In this document: positions 1-3,912 of the stretch, one piece after another
How positions within the stretch are numbered: the stretch's first letter is position 1
Layout of the letters: each line of letters begins with the position of its first letter
Source of the DNA: Gammaproteobacteria bacterium
GTDB taxonomy: Bacteria > Pseudomonadota > Gammaproteobacteria > Pseudomonadales > Pseudohongiellaceae
Assembly (NCBI GenBank): GCA_002684935.1
Contig: NYWC01000088.1
Span: 1 to 9,007 of the forward strand
Length of the DNA stretch: 9,007 bases
Direction: 5' to 3'
The notes under the pieces: generated by a model
Databases searched by the model: none
What the model saw: the letters and a program-made list of their open reading frames with translations, nothing else
What the model was told of the DNA's origin: nothing
Made by a program: the position numbers and the translations under genes

Positions 1-81
1 GAAGTCAGGAAGGTTGACAACCTATACGCAATGCAAAATTTTGCTATGGAAGAAATGTTAAAAGCATTATATAAAAAATAA
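1..81 (+). CDS. C-terminal end of an upstream gene (partial)
   Basis: An open frame enters from the left edge and ends at TAA 79-81, giving the last 26 residues of a protein. The tail is charged and probably helical (it ends MLKALYKK). It stops 3 bases before the next ATG, so it appears to be in the same operon as the gene that follows. Too little is present to assign a function or family. A small GGTTG/CAACC dyad lies inside it at 12-22. Confidence 0.6.
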   Translation, partial: EVRKVDNLYAMQNFAMEEMLKALYKK

Positions 82-84
82 GAT

Positions 85-339
85 ATGGAAAAACAATTAA
101 AGGTTACGGGTGTACGATACTTTGAGACTCGATTAGGATTAGGGTATGAGTGCAAGACAAACATAAATGGATTGCTGATTTGGAATGACGGCAACGGAGG
201 TGGCACATTTTTAGATTGCGACTTTCAGAATATGAATAGAAGAGAACTCACTCAGTACGAGGAAGAGTTTTCAGAAACGAACTTAGAACACCTTATAGAT
301 GTCTATGAGGGTGTGGATTTAATAAATAAATACATATAG
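85..339 (+). CDS. Small protein of unknown function, 84 aa
   Basis: I do not recognise this protein. It has a mixed alpha/beta composition: a beta-like N-terminus, a glycine-rich turn (NDGNGGG, residues 34-40) leading into TFLDCDF, then an acidic helical C-terminal half rich in Glu. There is no signal peptide or membrane segment, so it is probably cytoplasmic. The ATG lies 3 bases after the preceding stop and the next gene begins 2 bases after its TAG, so it sits inside a compact operon of small genes. No Shine-Dalgarno sequence is visible, as is usual in Bacteroidota. An early accessory or host-takeover role would fit the position, but nothing in the sequence shows it. Confidence 0.7.
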   Translation: MEKQLKVTGVRYFETRLGLGYECKTNINGLLIWNDGNGGGTFLDCDFQNMNRRELTQYEEEFSETNLEHLIDVYEGVDLINKYI

Positions 340-341
340 TT

Positions 342-491
342 ATGGAAGAAATAAAAACTAAAACTATGGAGAAACATAATAAATTAATAGACATACTTGT
401 AAAATATGGTAACGAAGAATTTGGAGATAATATAATTGATGAAATTTCTGAACTATTTAATTACCCAAAAACTAAACAAATAAACAATTAA
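342..491 (+). CDS. Small acidic protein of unknown function, 49 aa
   Basis: This short frame runs from ATG 342 to TAA 489-491. It begins MEEIKTKTMEKHNKLIDILV and ends PKTKQINN, and looks mainly helical and charged. An internal ATG at 366 (Met9) is a possible alternative start. The frame fills the space between two better supported genes almost exactly, starting 2 bases after one stop and ending 4 bases before the next ATG. Its start context (ATGGAAG after an A/T-rich leader) resembles both neighbours, whose proteins begin MEK and MER. That packing is the main argument that it is translated. Function is unknown. Confidence 0.55.
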   Translation: MEEIKTKTMEKHNKLIDILVKYGNEEFGDNIIDEISELFNYPKTKQINN

Positions 492-495
492 AACT

Positions 496-780
496 ATGGA
501 AAGACACGACCACGAATTAAAAGAGAGAGAGGATAGCATAATTAATATTTCTTCAGAGGAAGCGTATTGTATGAACTTTCATTTAAACCTGAAGTTTGAT
601 TACAAAGGGAAACAATATGAGGCAACGGCTTATTATCAAAATGGTTATGGAATTGATGACATTGATATATGGGACAATGAATTTCAAATGTTAGATGATA
701 ATATGCATGACGAGTTATACCCTCAGGTTAGAGGTTATTTTGAAGAAATGGATATAAGCAAAAAAACTATAACTTGGTAA
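496..780 (+). CDS. Small acidic protein of unknown function, 94 aa
   Basis: I do not recognise a family. The N-terminus is charged and helical (MERHDHELKEREDS). A middle part with alternating hydrophobics (FHLNLKFDYKGKQYEATAYY, residues 28-47) looks like beta strands, followed by a strongly acidic stretch with IDDIDIWDNEF and a short C-terminal helix. The protein has many Asp and Glu residues, which would fit a small phage effector or DNA mimic, but this is only a composition argument. It is the last gene before the non-coding junction at 781-934 and probably ends the left-hand transcription unit. Confidence 0.7.
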   Translation: MERHDHELKEREDSIINISSEEAYCMNFHLNLKFDYKGKQYEATAYYQNGYGIDDIDIWDNEFQMLDDNMHDELYPQVRGYFEEMDISKKTITW

Positions 781-802
781 AGAGAACGTTTAAACGAACT
801 CT
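781..802. repeat. Imperfect 22-bp palindrome centred on CGTTTAAACG
   Basis: The arms are AGAG and CTCT at the outside, then an AA/AA mismatch, then the perfect 10-bp palindrome CGTTTAAACG at 787-796. It begins directly after the stop codon at 778-780. It could be a protein-binding operator, or form a hairpin in the RNA. The core octamer GTTTAAAC occurs at four further places in the window, all inside genes. Confidence 0.5.
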
Positions 803-888
803 AAAAGAAGGTCAGGCAGTTGACATGAAAGGGTCAACATACGAAAGACGATATAAAAATGTAATGCCTGAGTCGTTCTTCTTTTTTT
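803..888 (+). terminator. Long imperfect inverted repeat with T-tract: terminator or structured RNA
   Basis: AAAAGAAG at 803-810 pairs with CTTCTTTT at 878-885. TCAGGCA at 812-818 pairs with TGCCTGA at 865-871, leaving an unequal internal loop (1 base against 6). Inside lies a further hairpin, GTTGAC 819-824 with GTCAAC 833-838 and an 8-base loop. A run of seven T follows at 882-888. The position after the left gene cluster and just before a strong promoter suggests transcription termination. The enclosed loop is long for a plain intrinsic terminator, so a structured 3' end or small RNA is possible. Base pairing was read by eye, without folding energies. Confidence 0.5.
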
Positions 889-891
889 ATT

Positions 892-921
892 TTGTTATTA
901 AAAAATTATTACATATCTTTG
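892..921 (+). promoter_or_regulatory. Bacteroidota-type promoter (TTTG-N19-TAnnTTTG)
   Basis: TTG at 892-894 (TTTG at 891-894) is followed after exactly 19 bases by TATCTTTG at 914-921, matching the TAnnTTTG -7 element and the -33 TTG element of the Bacteroidota primary sigma factor. Transcription should start about 6 to 8 bases later, near 928, leaving a leader of fewer than ten bases before ATG 935. Reading through the + strand I found other TAnnTTTG matches, but only inside genes and without a TTG at proper spacing. This is therefore the likely main promoter for the genes from 935 onward. Confidence 0.8.
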
Positions 922-934
922 CATTAGATAATCA

Positions 935-1126
935 ATGAAAAAAACAATTTGTAGCGTGTGTGGGAGTAATAATATCGAGATGATAAATGACGAGTATCAA
1001 GGAGAGTACACCGCACTTACATATAATTGTTTAGATTGCAACAAAAAAACGACTGACTATTATGACATTATTTTCAACCCCTTCACTACCTTTCTTGCGT
1101 CAACTACGCAGAAAGAAACGACATAA
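935..1126 (+). CDS. Small zinc-ribbon protein, 63 aa
   Basis: Two cysteine pairs, Cys6-x2-Cys9 (CSVCG) and Cys32-x2-Cys35 (CLDC), about 22 residues apart, form a typical zinc-ribbon knuckle arrangement, with beta-like segments between and after them. Such small ribbons in phages usually bind nucleic acid or protein partners, but the exact role cannot be read from the sequence. The C-terminal 20 residues are hydrophobic then polar and may be flexible. It is the first gene behind the consensus promoter, with a very short leader, so it should be among the earliest products of this transcription unit. The following gene may overlap its 3' end, depending on which start that gene uses. Confidence 0.7.
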   Translation: MKKTICSVCGSNNIEMINDEYQGEYTALTYNCLDCNKKTTDYYDIIFNPFTTFLASTTQKETT

Positions 1127-1145
1127 ATCATTTGTATACGATAGT

Positions 1146-1349
1146 ATGCTAGAGCAAAGAAACCAAGCAGTACGCTTATTGATTTCTTTTGACTCTGAGA
1201 AAGATGTACAGGTTATTAGAAAGTCTTCAAGAGAGCCTTATCTAGTTTGTAGAATACCTCAAGGAGATTTATATTTACTTAAAGAAGCAAAGAAAAAGTT
1301 TGCTTTAGCTAAGAAGTACAGAAGAAGATTACAATTATTAAACTTTTAA
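1146..1349 (+). CDS. Small basic protein of unknown function, 67 aa
   Basis: The protein begins MLEQRNQAVRLLISF and ends in a Lys/Arg-rich helical tail (residues about 47-63, including KKKFALAKKYRRRL), so nucleic-acid contact is plausible but unproven. The start is uncertain. The same frame is open upstream to ATG 1062, which would add 28 residues with a very basic stretch (RQLRRKKRHK) but overlap the zinc-ribbon gene by 65 bases. A TTG at 1095 would overlap by 32. I prefer ATG 1146 because clear overlaps elsewhere here are 4 to 32 bases. It ends 2 bases before the next small gene. I recognise no family. Confidence 0.55.
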   Translation: MLEQRNQAVRLLISFDSEKDVQVIRKSSREPYLVCRIPQGDLYLLKEAKKKFALAKKYRRRLQLLNF

Positions 1350-1351
1350 TT

Positions 1352-1513
1352 ATGCAAAAAGAACAAACATTTGAAGAGTTAAGAATTGAGGCTATTGTAA
1401 AAGCAGTAGCAAGTTCAATTAAAGATTTAAACCAAATTGATTTATCTGTCTTATCTTTTAAAGAGTATGAGACTTTTAATAAAGCAATGAATAAACTTAA
1501 AGAAATACAATGA
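1352..1513 (+). CDS. Small helical protein of unknown function, 53 aa
   Basis: This frame runs from ATG 1352 to TGA 1511-1513. The protein starts MQKEQTFEELRIEAIVKAVA and ends MNKLKEIQ, with heptad-like hydrophobic spacing suggesting two helices. It begins 2 bases after the stop of the gene before it. Its stop overlaps the ATG of the next gene as ATGA (1510-1513), a common sign of translational coupling. The tight fit on both sides supports it as a real gene despite its length. A small partner or regulator of the DnaA-like protein downstream is possible, on position alone. Confidence 0.65.
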   Translation: MQKEQTFEELRIEAIVKAVASSIKDLNQIDLSVLSFKEYETFNKAMNKLKEIQ

Positions 1514-1812
1514 AAGAGTATATATTTAAACAATACACCGAAAATATTTGTACCCATTTGGGTATAGAGAGTTCTGATTTGTTTGTAAAGTCAAGGGAAG
1601 CGGGAGTCGTCGAAGCAAGACAACTCCTGTTCTACCTTTGTCATGACAAAAGACAAATGAAATTTACAGAAATTAAATCTTATGCAGATAAGGTTGGACT
1701 AGTCCAAGATGTTTCTAACATTGCCCACGCAGTCCATAGCTTCAAGGCGAAGGTAGATAAAGACCCTGACCTTTTGCATATCATTCAAAAGCTAAACAAG
1801 ATTGAACACTAA
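1510..1812 (+). CDS. Stand-alone DnaA domain IV-like (helix-turn-helix) protein, 100 aa
   Basis: The whole protein can be laid along the C-terminal DNA-binding domain of bacterial DnaA. An N-terminal helix (IFKQYTENICTHLGI, 5-19) matches the helix preceding domain IV, SSDLFVKSREAGVVEARQLL (21-40) follows the pattern DLxxKxR...xRQ, and KFTEIKSYADKVG (51-63) takes the place of the helix beginning SLxEIG. The signature region is divergent: VQDVSNIAHAVHSF (65-78) replaces the canonical DHTTVLHAxxKI. No AAA+ ATPase domain is present. The likely role is sequence-specific DNA binding at an origin or as a regulator, but the weak signature loop leaves its specificity open. It is coupled to the gene before by ATGA and overlaps the next by 11 bases. 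A Trp-repressor-like HTH protein is the main alternative. Confidence 0.6.
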   Translation: MKEYIFKQYTENICTHLGIESSDLFVKSREAGVVEARQLLFYLCHDKRQMKFTEIKSYADKVGLVQDVSNIAHAVHSFKAKVDKDPDLLHIIQKLNKIEH

Positions 1813-2209
1813 TGAATTAGAGAGAGTGTTTAAACAGGCTCGCTCTGAACATTCAAGTGTCGAGGTAGACGGAGACGGCTACAAGGCGTGTGTGTACTTA
1901 GGTGTTAAGATAACCAAAGATGATATGAGTGGAGAGATTAAAATATATGACCCGCAAAAGAGTGCAAACTATTATGTGGAGATAGACAAAGGCTTGTATT
2001 CCTTCTTCGTAAACAAAGGGTGGACGGGTGCAGTAATAGAATTAACATTAGAAAAGTACAAAGACAAATTAGAAAGAGTAAAAGATAGTATGGCTCGAGA
2101 GATGAACTCAGGACAAAGTCCTAAGAGACTAAGGATTCTCAAAGAGACAAGAGAACACATACTAAAAAAATATTATAAACTAACTCAAAAATTAAATAAA
2201 AATGACTAA
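1802..2209 (+). CDS. Phage protein of unknown function with basic helical C-terminus, 135 aa
   Basis: Translation must start at TTG 1802, overlapping the previous gene by 11 bases. The ATG at 1812 is in another frame and closes at once, and the next in-frame ATG is Met42, which would discard much of the N-terminal domain. Residues about 1-80 look like an alpha/beta domain (VEVDGDGYKACVYLGVKI; GEIKIYD; YYVEIDKGLYSFFVNKGW). Residues 80-135 are mostly helical and rich in Lys and Arg, with a coiled-coil tendency. I do not recognise the family. It ends inside the start of the annealing-protein gene (8-base overlap), so it may serve recombination or replication, by position only. Confidence 0.65.
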   Translation: MNTNELERVFKQARSEHSSVEVDGDGYKACVYLGVKITKDDMSGEIKIYDPQKSANYYVEIDKGLYSFFVNKGWTGAVIELTLEKYKDKLERVKDSMAREMNSGQSPKRLRILKETREHILKKYYKLTQKLNKND

Positions 2210-2759
2210 ATTAAAATCAGTAAACATACAGGGGAAAGAATATGTTGAGGTCAGTGAAAGACTAAAACATTTTCGTTCTAATTATATTGGATACAGCTTG
2301 ATATCCGAAGTCGTTGACATCAACGATACATCAATAACTATTAAGGCTATAATTTATGATGACAAACAAAACCCGATTGCGTCTGGGATTGCTCAAGAGG
2401 TAAAGGGAAGTTCATTCATTAACAGGACAAGTTATGTAGAAAACTGCGAGACATCAGCTTGGGGTAGAGCATTAGCTAATTTTGGTATAGGAATAGACGC
2501 TGCGGTTGCTTCATACAATGAGGTTGCCAATGCTATAACCCAACAAAAACAACAAAAGAAAGAGGAAGTAGAACAACTAATGACACCGCTAACCAAGACC
2601 AAAATGACTAAGGCTAACTATGCAGTTATGAAAAAGAGTGCAGAAAACCATAGGAAAGAGGGTAAGGAGTGGGAGGAGATATTAGTTATTATGTCAGAAA
2701 AAGTAATACTAGATACGAAGCTAGTTCAGAACATGAAAAAAGAAATGTATGGAAAGTAG
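2202..2759 (+). CDS. Putative Rad52/ERF-like single-strand annealing protein, 185 aa
   Basis: Proposed to be a phage recombinase that anneals complementary ssDNA. The N-terminal 110 residues show a beta-rich pattern, with strands around YSLISEVVDI and TSITIKAIIYD, followed by the diagnostic helix FINRTSYVENCETSAWGRAL (72-91) ending in ANFGIGID. The acidic-then-helix pattern ExxETSAxGRALxxFGIG recalls the SAxxDAxKRALRxFG helix of Rad52-type annealers and appears in ERF-like proteins. The C-terminal 75 residues are charged and helical, probably a tail for partner binding. The strongest support is context: the next gene, overlapping by 11 bases, is a RecE-like nuclease, the classic annealer/exonuclease pair. 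The family name is recognised by pattern and not by search; the pairing is well supported. Confidence 0.6.
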   Translation: MTKLKSVNIQGKEYVEVSERLKHFRSNYIGYSLISEVVDINDTSITIKAIIYDDKQNPIASGIAQEVKGSSFINRTSYVENCETSAWGRALANFGIGIDAAVASYNEVANAITQQKQQKKEEVEQLMTPLTKTKMTKANYAVMKKSAENHRKEGKEWEEILVIMSEKVILDTKLVQNMKKEMYGK

Positions 2760-3549
2760 TAAGATAATAGAGAAGTTAAAGAACGACAAAGATTACTACG
2801 GGAAGTTCGGGTCTAAGTTCCTCTCTAATAGTGATGTGAAGTCGCTACGAAACGATATCAAATCATTTAGAAAGCCAATGCGTTTAAACGAAGCGTTGGA
2901 GTCGGGTAGGTATTTTCATCAGCTTTTATTAGAGGAAGACAAAGCAAAGAACTTTCCAATGGTAGAGGCTAAGACAAGAAACTCTAAAGAATACAAAGAG
3001 TATTTGGAGGAGAACAAGGTTGAGTTTGTTTTAAAAACCAATGAAGCTATGGCGATTAAAGACATAGCGGATTGGGTTATAAGCGACAAGACCGAGTGTA
3101 CTCAGTTCATCAGGGATTTACTTAACAATCCTGAGGCTCTGAGAGAGCAACCCACCATTTGTGAACTACATGGACACAATTGGAAAGGGAAAGCCGACCT
3201 CATCACGACAGATGAGACGGGACAATATGTCATAATAGATTTCAAAACTACAAGTGGAAACCCTAGTGATTTCAACAAGTGGACACTTGACTCGTTTGGA
3301 TATAATTCTCAGGCGTATCTCTATAAAGAGATGTATGGTATGAACTTTAAGTTTATATTTATTGGGAAGAAACCAAAGGAAGATAGTAAAGGAAAAGTTT
3401 ATTATGACGTGTGTGAGATAACTCCCTCGCAAGATACTCTTGATATGGGTAGAACGAGAGTTATGGAGGCACTTGAGCAATACGAGAAGTATTATGGTGA
3501 GGGTGCAACTGAAGATGTACGAGCGTCGTACACTAAAAAAGTAATTTAA
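2749..3549 (+). CDS. RecE/exonuclease VIII-like PD-(D/E)XK nuclease, 266 aa
   Basis: A RecB/RecE-family nuclease, expected to resect double-stranded DNA 5'-3' to expose ssDNA for the annealing protein encoded just upstream. The motifs occur in order: SGRYFHQLLLEE with His57 (the GxxxH motif of this family), HNWKGKADLI with Asp150, VIIDFKTTS with Asp164 and Lys166 (the D-x-K catalytic pair), and YNSQAYLYKEMYG with Gln188 and Tyr190 (the QxxxY motif). It resembles the DUF3799 group of phage exonucleases. All catalytic positions appear intact and the length is usual. The ATG at 2749 overlaps the upstream gene by 11 bases, implying coupled synthesis of both partners. Confidence 0.85.
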   Translation: MESSKIIEKLKNDKDYYGKFGSKFLSNSDVKSLRNDIKSFRKPMRLNEALESGRYFHQLLLEEDKAKNFPMVEAKTRNSKEYKEYLEENKVEFVLKTNEAMAIKDIADWVISDKTECTQFIRDLLNNPEALREQPTICELHGHNWKGKADLITTDETGQYVIIDFKTTSGNPSDFNKWTLDSFGYNSQAYLYKEMYGMNFKFIFIGKKPKEDSKGKVYYDVCEITPSQDTLDMGRTRVMEALEQYEKYYGEGATEDVRASYTKKVI

Positions 3550-3550
3550 A

Positions 3551-3563
3551 TATATATATATAT
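3551..3563. repeat. Short TA tract in front of the 85-aa gene
   Basis: The spacer between the nuclease stop (3547-3549) and the ATG at 3562 consists of TA repeats that run into the start codon itself. Being non-coding, length changes would alter only the distance from stop to start. A weak, purely visual feature; no function is shown. Confidence 0.4.
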
Positions 3564-3819
3564 GAGTAATCAAAGAAAGGTTATTGGTACTTTAAACATA
3601 AGTATTAACCTTGATAAGATACCAAAAGAAAAAATAGTTAAAGGAGAGAAGGGAAGTTATGCTAACTTGACTGCCTTAATCTTTGACGGGGACGACCAAT
3701 ATGGTAAGAACTCTACGGCTATGGTTTCAAAAACTGCTGAAGAAAGAGAGTCTAATGTGGACACTATTTACTTGGGCAACGGGTGGTACAATGTCAAGGT
3801 TGACAAAGCACCATTCTAG
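3562..3819 (+). CDS. Small phage protein, possible ssDNA-binding protein, 85 aa
   Basis: The protein is predicted to be mostly beta: RKVIGTLNISINLDKI (5-20), KGSYANLTALIFDGD (30-44), DQYGKNSTAMVSKT and a C-terminal strand TIYLGNGWYNVKV (68-80). The pattern of a lysine-rich loop, a G-x-Y-x-N-L strand and DQYGKN, followed by a polar segment with TAEERES, recalls a small unassigned family I associate with Bacteroidota phages near recombination genes. Its place between the annealer/exonuclease pair and the primase is where many phages carry an ssDNA-binding protein, and an all-beta OB-like fold would fit. There is no acidic SSB tail; it ends DKAPF. The function is inference. It starts 12 bases after the nuclease stop, behind a short TA repeat. 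Confidence 0.65.
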   Translation: MSNQRKVIGTLNISINLDKIPKEKIVKGEKGSYANLTALIFDGDDQYGKNSTAMVSKTAEERESNVDTIYLGNGWYNVKVDKAPF

Positions 3820-3821
3820 TT

Positions 3822-3835
3822 AATTAAATTTAATT
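3822..3835. repeat. Perfect 14-bp AT palindrome AATTAAATTTAATT
   Basis: A fully symmetric sequence 2 bases after the stop of the 85-residue gene and 6 bases before the terminator-like hairpin. It consists only of A and T, so chance in an AT-rich spacer is a real possibility. An operator or a promoter UP-like element are alternatives. Confidence 0.4.
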
Positions 3836-3841
3836 TATAAC

Positions 3842-3898
3842 AGGAGCGAGGAGAGTTTTTCTTTTTCATATTAATTAGTCTTTCCTCCTCCTTTTTTT
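3842..3898 (+). terminator. Intrinsic-terminator-like hairpin, possible attenuator
   Basis: AGGAG (3842-3846) pairs with CTCCT (3888-3892), C3847 is bulged, and GAGGA (3848-3852) pairs with TCCTC (3883-3887). GAG (3853-3855) continues the stem against CTT (3880-3882) with one G-T pair. The loop is about 24 bases, and seven T at 3892-3898 follow. This is the layout of a Rho-independent terminator. It lies 15 bases before the TTG start of the primase-helicase, and no Bacteroidota promoter is recognisable between it and that gene. It therefore either limits read-through into the replication genes or acts as an attenuator. Confidence 0.65.
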
Positions 3899-3912
3899 AA
3901 CATACAAACAAA

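Noticed and set aside
825..938. Open frame of 37 codons from ATG 825 in the junction before the promoter
   Set aside because: It runs through the inverted repeats, T-tract and promoter, and its poly-Phe stretch is simply the T-tract. The sequence is better explained by the non-coding elements.
1309..1557. Minus-strand open frame of 82 codons
   Set aside because: It lies opposite three well-packed + strand genes (1146-1349, 1352-1513 and 1510-1812). Its hydrophobic composition is what A-rich coding DNA gives on the reverse strand.
1633..1640. TACCTTTG, a match to the Bacteroidota -7 element
   Set aside because: It is inside the first DnaA-like gene and has no TTG at 17 to 23 bases upstream. 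Further TAnnTTTG matches at 5013, 5988, 6806 and 7001 were rejected for the same reason.
3166..3573. Minus-strand open frame of 135 codons
   Set aside because: It is antisense to the catalytic part of the RecE-like nuclease, which has intact motifs on the + strand. The reverse frame shows no domain pattern.
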